Source: Raphanus sativus (lineage: Eukaryota > Streptophyta > Magnoliopsida > Brassicales > Brassicaceae). From it: a stretch of 64,000 nucleotides of DNA. Location of the stretch: NCBI RefSeq assembly GCF_000801105.2, contig NC_079519.1, positions 7,190,668 through 7,254,667 of the forward strand. The letters run 5' to 3'. Positions within the stretch are counted from its first letter, which is position 1. Each line of letters starts with the position of its first letter. A program made the position numbers and the translations under genes. The notes beneath the pieces were generated by a model. That model did not search any database, had not been told where the DNA came from, and saw only the letters and a list, made by a program, of their open reading frames with translations. Below are positions 24,991 to 36,140 of the stretch, in pieces.

Positions 24991-25383
24991 ATGTATTAAT
25001 TGATAAATAAAATATGACGTAATTATTAGATTTTCTTCACAAAAGTTTGGGATACGCAGTAACGCAGTGAAGATTTTTCTAAGTCTTAATTCAAAGTTTT
25101 AACGTTTTCCTCTGATTTATAAAACATACTAGCGTGTGGGTCATCTTTGAATACGTCCGCGTATGGGTTAGATAATCGTACTCACGACTTATCTTCTACA
25201 ATTTTATAACACTACTAGAAGTATACATATACTATTGCATAACATACCTGAAGCAATATTTGAGCGTGTGTTATATACGCACGGCGTTACGCATGTAACA
25301 TGCGTGGAGCATCTTTGAATACGTCGCTATATTATATTGTTGCGTACCACAACATATATACTTTTTTTTTGAGAAAAGAGTTT
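24991..25383. other. intergenic DNA with a repeated CGCACGGCGTTACG word
   Basis: GATATACGCACGGCGTTACG-like words appear near 25272 and again near 25885, each followed by a GAATACGTCG/GAATATGTCG-like word, suggesting a repeated segment interrupted by the element at 25384. No gene seen. Confidence 0.4.
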
Positions 25384-25778
25384 AGACCCTGTTCGTTTGT
25401 ACATCTGAAAGATGTATCCAAATGATCCATCTGGATGCTTTATCCAGATGCTCCATCTGGATGTTGTTCGTCTCTGCATTTCGTTTATCTATCTAGATGA
25501 ATCATTTCAATGCAACTATGTTTGTTTGCTTTTATCAACTTGCATCTACATCGAGATGAACTTGTTACTACAATAATTAAAATTGACTTGTTTTAAAAAA
25601 TTTGGCAGGAATTTACATTTTCTAAGTTTTGGCAAAAAATGTGCTTTTTCGTTATGACGGAAAATTATGTTTTTCCGGTTTTTGACGGAAAATTGCATTT
25701 TTTGGTTTTGACGAAAAATTGTGTTTTCCAGTTTTGACCTAGATGGATCACCCAGATGAGCAAACGAACAGCACCTTA
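25384..25778. mobile_element. MITE-like element with CTGTTCGTTTG inverted ends
   Basis: The left end reads CCCTGTTCGTTTGTACATCT and the right end, reverse-complemented, reads GGTGCTGTTCGTTTGCTCAT. Several GATCCATCTGGATG-type words lie near the left end. No transposase and no clear target duplication. Two flanking CGCACGGCGTTACG segments suggest insertion into, or beside, a duplicated sequence. Confidence 0.65.
25600..25740. repeat. ~30-bp tandem repeat inside the 25.4-kb MITE
   Basis: Four to five degenerate units alternating GACGGAAAATT(G/A) and TTTTTC/GGTTTTTGAC, spaced about 30 bases. Confidence 0.6.
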
Positions 25779-26130
25779 TACATTTACTTGATAAAATGTT
25801 AGCAATTGTATACATTGTCTATATTTTTTTTTGAGAAATAAATTCTCTATATATTACATGCTAACTTATGATTACAGATGTGATATACGCACGGCGTTAC
25901 GTATGAATCGTGGCATTTTGAATATGTCGTCCTTCTTTGTTATACAATGTTGTCGTCCTTCCAGCTTATGTGCATTTCCGAATTTCCTGTTCCGATCATG
26001 ATAACTGCCTGCTAGTTAATAATTTTTCCGTCAACGGATTCGCGTTTTATTTCTGTTTTGGATCATCGGTAAATATTCTTGGTTTGTGCGGTTTTCCCAT
26101 TAAAACAAACAGGTGTCTATTGAATAAGTA

Positions 26131-26365
26131 TCCCTCCATTTCGATTTAATTGTTGTCGCGGGAAAATTTTTCGTTTCAAAATAACTGTCGTTTTAGAGTT
26201 TCAATATAAAATTTATTAAAAAGATTCTTTAATTTATTTTTCTGTTGGTTGAAATGTGGTTAGATGTATAGGTAATTATATTTTTATCTTGAAAATATAC
26301 AAAATCATATATTTTTAATACGTGTGTATAAATATAGAACGATAATTAAAATGAAACGAATGGAG
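26131..26365. mobile_element. Stowaway-type MITE
   Basis: 235 bases between TA dinucleotides (26129-26130 and 26366-26367). Ends TCCCTCCATTTCGATTT and, reverse-complemented, CTCCATTCGTTTCATTTT. No coding capacity; Tc1/mariner-related. Confidence 0.75.
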
Positions 26366-26388
26366 TATATAAGAGAAAGAAAATAATA

Positions 26389-26617
26389 CTCCCTCTGTTT
26401 CTGAATAAGTGTCATTTTAGAGTTGTGCACACGGATTAAGAAATCATTAAATTTTGCATATTTTTCATACAAAAACATCGTTACCCATACATCTCAACCA
26501 ATAGAAAAATAAAATACAGAATAAAGTTAATAAATTTTGCATTGAAACGCTAAACCGACACTTATTTTGCAACGAAAAAAAATCTCTACAACAACACTTA
26601 ATATGAAACGGAGGAAG
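26389..26617. mobile_element. Stowaway-type MITE
   Basis: 229 bases flanked by TA (26387-26388 and 26618-26619). The left end CTCCCTCTGTTTC mirrors the right end GAAACGGAGGAAG. It lies only 23 bases from the previous MITE. Confidence 0.82.
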
Positions 26618-26619
26618 TA

Positions 26620-26938
26620 TTGTATTTTGTTTCTATCGTATCTCGGTACTATGTTAAGAAGACTACACTTTTTCCAAGTACTATGTTAAGACTACACTTT
26701 TTCCAAGTTATGTTAAGACTACACTTTTTTACAAATATTATGCTAAGAATACACCTGTAAATATAATTGTGAAATAAAATAATCATGTTAAATTAATCTC
26801 CTGTGAGCTGCTGAGCTGGTTATATCTGAAGATTGGACTTATTTTATCTTAATAGCGACATGATAACAAAATAGATTGGTGTTCTATCCTGGTGTTCTCT
26901 ACAGTAGTTTAGTGTGTATATATAATAAATTAATAACA
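26620..26938. other. AT-rich spacer with a short direct repeat
   Basis: The words ACTATGTTAAGA and GACTACACTTTTTCCAAGT recur two to three times between 26648 and 26760. No gene seen. Confidence 0.45.
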
Positions 26939-27445
26939 CTAGGGGTGGGCACAAAATATCAATAAAAATTAATTCGATCTGTTATTCATTTTGATTCGAT
27001 CCGAAAAATTAGGTATCCATAACTTTACGAATAAAAACAAATACTAAAAATTAATATTTTTCAAAGACGGAGCAAATCACGAATACTAATATTTAAAAAT
27101 GGATATCCGATCCGATACGTAATACATATGCATATACATGTATATATAAAATTATATATTTATATATCTATATAAGTTTTGAGTATTTTATTCACTGAAT
27201 TAATTATTTGGTTGTTAAATTTTTTTAATTATGTAGTTTTTAAATAATTTGTAATGAAATATAATTATTTTATATCAAATTTCCTTTTTTAATATTTTTC
27301 ATAAAATATATATTTTTATTTTATTTTACTGGATCTACGGATAGAATTGCATATCTGATAAAAATTTACTGATTATTTGGATATCTCTACCGAATATCGA
27401 AAAGGTTACGGATCAAATAACCTATGCAGAACGGAACAGATCACA

Positions 27446-28681
27446 TCTATTATATTAAAACAGAAGTCATGACTTCTAATTCATGTGTGATTTTTAAAAA
27501 AATGGATTACTTACTAGACTTGGTCACATTGCATGTTTATCTATTATTAATCTTCATATTAAATAATATTTAAGATAAAAATAAATATTAATTTAAAAAA
27601 AATCAAAAAAAAATCTTTGAAGAATCTTTTCAAAATCTTTTTAAAATTTATTCTCGAAAATTGATTAATTTAAGTTTTAGTTGTCATAAAATATAATCAG
27701 AAATTTAAATTTAATTTTGTTTTGATTCATAAAAAAAATAAAATTTTATAAAATATTGTAATGATAATAATAGCCACTTAAATGGATTAATGTTCCAAAA
27801 TACATTCTACAAAGATTTTAAAAAGATTTTGTTGGAAAGCAATATACAATTATGTTTAATTATATAACATGTATAAAAAATTAACTTATCTTTAAAAAAA
27901 TTATATACAATGATCTATTATATAAACTAAATAAACAAAACAAATTACTAAAAGAAATCTAGCACTTTAAATTACGGGTCGGAATTATAGTAAATTAAAT
28001 ACAAAATAATTCCGAAGTATGTCATTTCTAACAAATCTAACATTTTAATTAAAATTACTATATTGAACTAAATATAATAAAATTATTTTAAATTGATAAG
28101 TTAGTATATTTTATTTTCATAAATATAAAACATTTATTCTAAAAATATAATATGTTGGTAGAATGGTTTAACATTAATAAACTATATAATACATGCATAA
28201 AAAGTTAACTTTTCTTAAACTTTTATATATACAATAATTTATTATATAAACTGAATAAACAAAACAAATTTCTCAAAAAAATCTAACACTTTGAATTACG
28301 GGTCGGGATCATAATAAATTAAATATAAAATAAATACATAATAAGAAGTAATATCTTATATAATAAAACAGAAGTCACAACCTCAATTCATGTGTGATTT
28401 CTTTTTAAAATAATGGACTCTTACTAAAAATCAGTTACCATTCATTTATTATTAATAATATCACTTAATAATATATCACTTCTAATATAACCATACTCCT
28501 ACAAAACCGGATTAATTAACAAACTAATATTTGATTTTTATTATTATTTGATTCCTTATTAAATGTAATTTTATTATTCTAATTTTTAACATTTGATTTT
28601 CTTTACATTACCATCAATCCAAATATTTATATATTTAAAATAAAAATTAACACCCGCACAGTTGTACGGGTCGAAATCTAG
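27446..28681 (+). mobile_element. non-autonomous Helitron nested in the hAT-like element
   Basis: Starts TCTATTATATTAAAACAGAA after host A and ends CCCGCACAGTTGTACGGG (hairpin) plus TCGAAATCTAG before host T. Its 5' end matches the Helitron at 4.7 kb. An internal segment (about 27850-28020) is repeated at about 28165-28340. Confidence 0.8.
28354..28681 (+). mobile_element. second Helitron 5' end inside the first
   Basis: TCTTATATAATAAAACAGAAG after an A at 28353, followed by the same ATTCATGTGTGATTT word that follows the outer 5' end. Together with the shared 3' end it forms an inner 328-base copy. Confidence 0.6.
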
Positions 28682-28720
28682 TCATATATCTTCCAGATAT
28701 CTGCTTGGTACCCACCCCTA

Positions 28721-29418
28721 AGTAACGCTTCATCTAATTTGCTTCTACTATGCAATATCGCGAAACCATTAGATCATAACGTTGCAACTAGTAAATAAAC
28801 CGTGTAAGGAAGTTCTTGTCTTCGTCGTAGCCTCGTGAGACTAGTTTCTCGTTCTTGTGGTTTGGTAGTTTCACACTAGTCAAATCAATTCTATAACATT
28901 CGAATTTGGTGAAAAAACGCGGTGTGGGACAGACACTAAGCAAGTTGCCGCATATTACAGTTTTAATTAAGATGATTACGGAGTTACGATTATGGCAGTG
29001 CAAAGCCAATCTGATAAGTGAAAATATATTCATTAATTGATCCCAATGGTCCAGCCAAATAATAACACTACTATGTTAATAAAATAAATATGAGTATAAT
29101 TTATGACGGTCAAAGAAAGCAACCATATACTCCCAGACAACAAGAGAGCACCAAAACCTGTAAGGTGTAAATGTAGAGTCAACAAATTTTGGTCAGGTCC
29201 CTTTACATTTGGGGATTTCCAAAGAGAGCTTCTTCTTATTATTGTTTATAGTCAACTACGCAGCGTACGTGTTCATTAGTTCAGACTTCAAAGACATTTG
29301 GTCTACTTATCATTGCTCAAAAAAATTAAAAATTGGTATATTTATCTCATTTGGTCACCTTTTACACGACACAAAACAACATGTCTATGTTAATATATAC
29401 TCATATCACTATTCAATA
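28721..29418. other. intergenic DNA, no gene recognised
   Basis: Around 28790-29000 base composition is more even, but no protein family is recognisable in any frame. Confidence 0.35.
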
Positions 29419-29679
29419 CTCCCTCTATTTCATAATAAGTGTCATTCTAAACTCATTTTCTTGTTACACAAAGAGTGTCATTTTACAATTCTAATGTAAA
29501 TTATACTAACTTTCAGCTGAAAATTAATTGCAAACTGCATTGATTTTATAAATAATTTTATTTATCTAAAATACTATTGGTCAAAAAGGTATAATTAATT
29601 ACAATTTACATATATTTCAACAACTTTTTTAATATGTGTGAAAAATGTCACAACGACACTCTTTAAGAAACGAAGAGAG
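29419..29679. mobile_element. Stowaway-type MITE
   Basis: 261 bases between TA dinucleotides (29417-29418, 29680-29681). Left CTCCCTCTATTTCATAATAA; right, reverse-complemented, CTCTCTTCGTTTCTTAAAG. Non-coding. Confidence 0.8.
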
Positions 29680-29681
29680 TA

Positions 29682-31665
29682 TTATTAAGATAATGCAGAC
29701 AAAACTAACATTTTTCCTGAATAGGTGATGTTATCTTTAACACAAAATATTAAACTTTTGTGAATACCACATGTGTAACCAGGGATCAGATTTGTAACCG
29801 AATCAATTCGAGATTTTAAAGTTTATACTGTGGTTCGTTTACTTTTTTTCCTCGCTAACCAATACTTTCATTAGATCTTTAGCCTGAAACTTTACAACCG
29901 GACAACAATAGAAGAATACAAAGAGTTCCTCCACAACAGGGGAGAAACTAAGTAGGCATATAACATTCATATCTCCTCAAACTACATCCCGCCACTGCAA
30001 AATTAGGAACATAGATAAAACCTACGGACAGTTCAAACATGGCTACAAACACTATCCGAAGAGACTGAGACAAGACCAACAGAATGGCAAAGACCAAATT
30101 ACAAAATGAATGGTTCGAACAGAAATTAAGAACATAAGTTGTTCATAAAAAAGAACATATATATATATATTCAGTTTTCAATTTACTTTGACTGTTGTAC
30201 TTACTAGTTAACACTTTTAGGAGATTGTTTTCTTAGACTGAATTAGATGAAACTATACTAAACTTAATCAAAACAAACAAGAATAGCCGAATTAAACAAC
30301 ATATCTACCAAAAAATAAAACTATCCCTAATCTAATCAAATCAAACTGCATTTTTATTCGATTAATTTTGACATATTTTTCTAAACCAAATCAATCAAAA
30401 CAATCATAGTGAACTGACTTTAACTAACCAAAAACGCACCCTAGTCGTACCAAATGGGTTTTAGTTACAAAAATTTCTTAAAACTGTATGTGCTAGTATT
30501 GTATATTTTAACCCACAAATTATTTTCTTAAACTTTTAAGTATAACTTATAACTTTATGCCTACTCATTTACCAAGTAAAACACCATAGCTTATAACATT
30601 AGTCAACAAGTAAGACCGTAATTACGTGTATTTTGATTTGAATTTTCTTGTTAACTTTTCTCTGTTCTTGTGTGTAAAATTTAGCTAATTAAAGTTCAAA
30701 AAAGTTAGCCACATTTTTTAGGTATCGATTTGGTATTGAGTCGTTTCATCTTCTCTTTTGTAAACGTGCTGGCCACATTTCTCAATGGAATAAATGCACT
30801 AAAAAGAGATGCTGTTATTGAGACCTCATTTCTCACTGTTGATTTCATATGATAAGAACATGATTAAGGAGGGTTTTCAGAAAAAGTTCTCAAAATGTAT
30901 TAAACTATATAGTAGATTATCAGATTGTTGTTTAAATATCTTAAAATCATGAATAATATGAGATTTTTTTTTTTTTGAAAAGATAATATATTTTGAAAAG
31001 AGGTTCCCATGATTTTGTCCTAATAAACAATGAATAATATATATCTATACATATACTTCAGAATTTTTCTTCGAGAACTCTCCGTTGGACTTATTCTAAG
31101 TAAATTATATTGTAAGATCATTCCTTTCTTATTGTCTTGGCTTGACCCGAGACCAGGATATCAAAGTTTGAATTGAATTAGATGTTTGGAATTGCGCACT
31201 TATAAGTCAGATAAACACATCGTCTTAGACGTAGAGTGTAAACTTGTTAGGGCTAATCGCTCGGCCAAAAAACAAGTTACAAATTAGACTTTGAACAAAA
31301 AAAAAGAAAATACAAGTATTTTGAAAAAGGGACAAGACGTCGGATAAATTTGAATTTTCGTGTAGATTTCTGTCCAAGAAAAGGTGTAAAATTAATGGAA
31401 TAACATAAAATTAACTAAGGCCCAATTCTGTTGTTCAAAATAAAGGCCCATCAAAAGATGCTTACGTGGAAGTGATTAATTAAATGAGCCTAAAACATTG
31501 AAAGTGTGGGACCCAATATTTAGGTAATCCAGTCTGGTTCGTTTTCAAATAGAGAGACCAGTTTACCTTTGTGCAGATTATACATATTCCTCCAACGCTG
31601 AAAACTGTCCCTCTGAGCAAAAACCCTAGAAAATCCTAATCTCCGTCGATCAGAGCAAGAAGAAG
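29682..31665. other. AT-rich intergenic DNA and upstream region of the small repeat-protein gene
   Basis: No gene recognised between 29682 and 31500. Just ahead of the ATG at 31666 a telo-box-like AAACCCTAG (31621) lies in the leader. Confidence 0.4.
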
Positions 31666-32714
31666 ATGACTGGTCCCAACACTGTTTCTGGTAAATTCTG
31701 CTCCAGCTTTTTTTTTTCCTTTTTCTTTCCTAATTGGAGGTCGAGAAGATGTTTTATATGGTGTGCGATTGATTGAGATGATGTATTAATCTGGATTTTT
31801 AATTAAATTGATAATTAGATTCTGTGTTTTGTTTCGAGATTTTTCAAGCCAATTTGGTTATTATCGTCGCAGATTCATTTTAATGGGGTTTAGTGGTGAT
31901 TTTAGTGAGGTTAATCAACGTTATTACCGATGTTTTTTTATGTTTATGTTCGATTTGGTCATGAGAATATCATTTTGGATAAGTTTTGGATCTCATGTTA
32001 TATGGATTGTGTGTGTAAGGGGATGACATCGATGAGAGCAAAGTCAAAGCACCAAACATGTTCGTACGAGCCAAAGAGGAGATCGATGCTGTTATTGGTG
32101 CTATTCATCAACGCAAGAGTTCCAGGTTTTTTCTCTCTCTGTCTGATTCTATGATGATGAATGAGAGTTCAATCGTTTTCTGATTTTGCAATATGCTTAT
32201 GTTTAGGGACGAATCTGACAAGATTGAATTCAAATCCGAGAAACAAGGTTCGCTTTTGTCTAGTGTATTATTATTGAGTCCTCTGTGTATGTTCTGTTCT
32301 TGATTCTTGTTCAAGACTCAGTTCTCTGTTTCACATTTGACAGAAGACGAAAAGAAGAAACCGAATGTGATGAGAAAGGCTAAGGAAGAAATCAAATCTT
32401 TGTTCCATTCCAAGGAGAAACCTCATCGCCATCATCATCACCACAAAGAAACTCATGGAAGGAGTGATGATATCGACGAGAACACACCGGTGAATGAAGT
32501 GAAGGCTCCCAATGTTTTCGAGAGAGCACAGGAAGAGATCGAGGCCGTCATTGAAACCATTCATCCCAAGAAGAATGAGGCTGACGGTTCTGATTCTCCG
32601 AAGCGTTCTTCTCGCCCTGTTTCACCGGAGAAGGAAAGAGCTGGACTCGGATGCTCTCTTGGAAAGGGTTTGGAAAAGATTTGTTCTCCTTGGGGTAGTA
32701 ATAAAAAAGACTGA
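31666..32714 (+). CDS. small charged repeat protein, function unknown
   Basis: Four coding exons: 31666-31690, 32020-32125, 32207-32247 and 32344-32714, GT-AG and in phase, for about 180 residues. The protein starts MTGPNTVSGDDIDESK and is highly charged. It contains a threefold repeat: KAPNMFVRAKEEIDAVIGAI near residue 17, KKPNVMRKAKEEIKSLFHSK near 64 and KAPNVFERAQEEIEAVIETI near 110. A His-run (HRHHHHH) lies after the second unit and a Ser/Pro tail ends GLEKICSPWGSNKKD. No signal peptide or membrane segment. I do not know its function; predicted helices suggest a protein-binding or stress-type small protein. Order between IQM5 and CKX3 makes the At5g57000 position plausible. The coding frame is clean, so the gene seems real. 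Confidence 0.82.
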
Positions 32715-33158
32715 AGTACTTTGTATGATTGATGATCATGAACTTGTTTGCTAGAGTTGTTGTGATAATATTTGGTTTGAGTTTCATCGAGTTTGTTGAT
32801 TTGTAGGTACTCTGAATTGTTGTTACCTTAGCTGACCAAATCTTGTCAGAGTTTTTTTTTTCAAATATCGATGAGAAGAACAGAGAGCTTCGTTGGTAAT
32901 TTTCCATTGTCCATGGGAAATTTCACGTCATGGATCTGTGACGGAAAAAAAATCTACGAGGGCAATAACACTACTAAACATCTGCTTCTTCAGATCGATC
33001 ATTCCCCTAGCAGCGCTTCCGATATCATTGCTCAAGAATTATCCGTAAGAGAAAATCCAATATAAAAACAAAGAAAACAAAACGAATAGACAAAGTCTAT
33101 TTTATGTAAAAGTTTTTAGACGAAGCACAAGGTGAAGTGTTGACTCCTTTTGGATGTA
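32715..33158. other. convergent spacer, 3' flanks
   Basis: 3' untranslated region of the small repeat-protein gene, then spacer. A 195-base open frame (32871-33065) has no recognisable family and is taken as chance. Confidence 0.4.
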
Positions 33159-33281
33159 AGGGCATCATTATTGGTGGGCAGCCCTTAACTTTTTTTTTTT
33201 TTTTTTTTTTTTTTTGTTCATCAAACACTTAAGGGCACATAAGGGCAGCCCTTAAGGGCTGCCCACCAATAATGATGGCCT
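33159..33281. mobile_element. 123-bp near-perfect inverted-repeat MITE
   Basis: Ends carry CATCATTATTGGTGGGCAGC in inverted orientation with only one mismatch over about 28 bases, flanked by TA. The middle is a run of about 27 T plus GCCCTTAAGGGC. It sits at the 3' end of the polyubiquitin-like sequence and supplies its terminal codons. Confidence 0.82.
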
Positions 33282-34361
33282 TATAATCTGCAAGCCTGTA
33301 ACCATCCTCCAGTTGTCTACTAGCAAATATGAGTCTCTGCTGGTCTGGTGCGATTCCTTCCATGTCTTGAATCTTTGTCTTTACACTGTAAACGGTGTCT
33401 GAGCTATCAACTTCTAAGGCAATGACTTTAGAAGTGATTGTTTTCACAAATATTTGCATTCCACCACTTAAACGATGGACGTGTAGGACTGACTCGTTCC
33501 AGATCCTGTTATCCACCAAACGGCCATCCTCGAGCTGTTTACCAGCAAATAACAACATCTGCTGGTGCGGAGGGATTCCCTCTCCATCTTGGATCTTGGC
33601 CTTGACCATGTCAATTGTGTCTATGCTTTCGACCTCAAGGGCTATGGTTTTGCCTGTGGGAGTCTTAACAAAGATTTTCATAATTCCTGCCAACATGAGA
33701 ACAAGGTGAAGAGTATTCTCTTTTTCGATATTGTAATCAGCCAAGGTATAGTCATCCTTCGTAATACGTCCAGCAAAGACCAAGTTCTGCTTTTCGATAG
33801 GAATCCCTTCCTTATCTTGTATCTTTGCCTTGAGGTCGCCAATGGTGTCTGAGCTTTTGACCTCAAGGGTTATTCTGGTCTTGTCAACCATATTTACGAA
33901 GATTCGCATCCTACATCTGGGAATCAAATGGAGAGTTGACTCTTTCTGGACCTTGTAACTAGCCAACGTACGGTCATCCTCAAGGCTTTTCCCGGCAAAA
34001 ATAAGCAACTGCTGGTAGTTGGGGATACCTTCTTTATCTCGTATCTTTGTCTTGACTTTGTCAATGGTGTCTGAGCTTTTGACCTCAAGCACTATGGCAT
34101 TACCTTGTAAAATATTTACGAAGATTCTCATGCCTGTAAACCTGAGAATCATGTGGAGAGTTGAATTTTTTTGGATATTGTAAGTAGCCAAGGGACGGCA
34201 ATCCTCAAGCATCTCTTCCTCAAAGACAAGTATCTGCTGGTATGTAGGGATTCCTTCCTTGTCTTGTATCTTTTCTTTGACGTTGCAAGTGGTGTCTGAG
34301 CTTTCGACCTCAAGAGTTAAGGTCTTGCCTGTAAAAATCTTAATAAAATTTGCATCGACAT
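33229..34361 (-). pseudogene. divergent polyubiquitin relative, frameshifted and 3'-truncated
   Basis: Five tandem ubiquitin-like units on the minus strand (for example [80 protein letters not shown]). Intact plant polyubiquitin repeats are almost invariant, whereas these differ at many positions. The LRGG processing site at unit joins is lost or altered (RFTG, PRCR, MLAG, LSGG). Behind an intron acceptor (TTGTTTCCAG) the first codons ATGTCGATGCAAATTTT lack one base, so the natural start runs into a stop after some 14 codons while the rest stays open in another frame. Unit five breaks off at RLADY where the 33159 MITE begins. It resembles UBQ9/UBQ12-type variant loci of Arabidopsis. Most likely a pseudogene. 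Confidence 0.85.
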
Positions 34362-34640
34362 CTGGAAACAATAAAAAGTACAATTTCTCGTTAACACACA
34401 AGAATCAAAAAAGTAAGTGCAGAAAATTATACAAGGGTTCTAACGATATTATTCAACAAGAAAGTCACCAAAGCAGAAACCAAAGAAAATCAAAGGATGA
34501 GTCAAAGATCTTCGGAGAGAAGAATTCACGAAAGTTTTTCTGATCAGGTGTTAGGGTTTTGTGAGATAGAAGACTTCAATACAACAGGGGATGAGGTTCC
34601 TTATATAGGATTACTTCTTTGATTCAAAACTGAAAAACAA
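34362..34640 (-). promoter_or_regulatory. leader intron and TATA box of the polyubiquitin relative
   Basis: Polyubiquitin genes carry a 5'UTR intron ending just before the ATG; an acceptor is visible at 34362. A CTATATAAGG TATA box lies at about 34598-34607 on the minus strand, followed by a probable start region. Confidence 0.55.
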
Positions 34641-35909
34641 AAGGATGATTTTTTTTTGAGATAAATATGAATCTTAAAATCTAAACAATTTATTTAAAAT
34701 ACAATCGTACAGATTCTTTTTTTTTCTAAACATAATCGTACAGATCGTTTTTTATTATATTACAAACATGTAGTCTAACTGAAGTTAAAAGAAATAAAGC
34801 AAAAAAATGTCAGCTCTAATGTGTTAGTTATACACGTATACTGTAGAATTTAGAGTCATCTTACTAATAACTAGTAAAATTTGTTTCTTAATTGATTAAA
34901 ATTAATAGTAGTAAGATTTATCCAAATAAAAATATATTAAAATATAAATCTAATTCCTATATGTATGTTGTGTTGTTATCGGAATTTTTATTAAATATAA
35001 AGTTAAAAACATAAAGTACATAACTAACTAAATATTAATCAAATAAAATTTTTAATTTTATATATTTGAAAAATAATATTAAGTGACTTTTAAGATTTAT
35101 TTCTATATAATAAATATGTGTACAAAAATTTGCAAAAAAAGAGAACTAATATGTAAAAAATTCCAAACGAAATAAAATAATATTTATTATCATAGTCTTT
35201 TAGTTAGTAACACATATATTAATGAGTAATTATAAATATTTAGTAATTATGATTAATATAATAAAACCAAACATAAAAACGAATTTAAGTTTGTGAAATC
35301 AGATAACTCACTAAAAACTATATAATAAAATTTTTAAAATAAAAATTCATTACATATTTTGTTATTATCCAAGAATATCTTAATAAAGATTAAACAATTA
35401 TTTCTATATATATATATATTATATTATTATTATCAATCTAAAAAAGAATATCTTTTAATTATAAATAAATTAGTTGCAAAAATATATAGTTAAATATTTC
35501 TACTATATATATGAGGTTCAAGAAATTAACACAACAATGAATATATATTTTGATAAATAATTTCATATATAAATATTTTATATTCTGTAAAAAAGCTTAA
35601 AGATCATAAACAATAACTTGAGTGGGCACAACACCTAGAAACGATACTATCCTTAATAAATTTGTATATATATATTAAAAATGAGTTTATATTAACCAGA
35701 TTTTCATTTTTTTAAATAAGATATTCTTTTATATTATGTTGTTATCTTAAATAATTATTTCTGTTATAAAAGTTAAAAATAAGATAGAATAATTTTCTAT
35801 ATCTTTACTATTATTGTGAATTTGTTATATATTGAAAAGGATTTATGTTAATAATATTAATTATGTTATAAAATAAAATATTCTTATATATTTTGTTGTT
35901 ATCTTAAAA
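34641..35909. other. very AT-rich intergenic DNA
   Basis: No gene, RNA or defined element recognised. Confidence 0.45.
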
Positions 35910-36059
35910 GGGAGAATTACCAATTGTGACTCAAAACTTGGAGTCAAACCCAAAAGAATACCCAACTTGGGTCAAAGGCAAAAGTAACTAAAAGGCTATT
36001 GAAATTACAACTATCTCTTTGTGAGAAACAAAAAAACGGATTATTTTTTACGTTTCTAC

Positions 36060-36140
36060 CCTCGCAAGTCGTCTGTAAACAGACGACTTGAAAATAAGTC
36101 GTCCAGACGACTTAACTTAAAGTCGTCTGTACAGTTATTT
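36060..36140. repeat. GACGACTT palindrome cluster, left subterminal
   Basis: AAGTCGTCTGTAAACAGACG and AAGTCGTCCAGACGACTT palindromes in about 80 bases; single further copies near 36500-36580. Confidence 0.8.

Larger units (their letters stand above)
26939..28720. mobile_element. hAT-like element with a nested Helitron
   Basis: Ends are inverted (left TAGGGGTGGGCAC; right, reverse-complemented, TAGGGGTGGGTACC). The flanking octamers AATAACAC and AGTAACGC agree at 6 of 8 positions, differing only by A/G transitions, which fits an old hAT 8-bp target duplication. Internal sequence outside the Helitron is rich in GGATATCC/GATCCG words. No transposase gene. Confidence 0.6.

Noticed and set aside
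29770..30120. Possible retrotransposon fragment
   Set aside because: More even composition than its surroundings, but no RT, gag or LTR feature could be identified.
32871..33065. 64-codon frame downstream of the small repeat protein
   Set aside because: No family, no splice context, and it runs into the convergent spacer; treated as chance.
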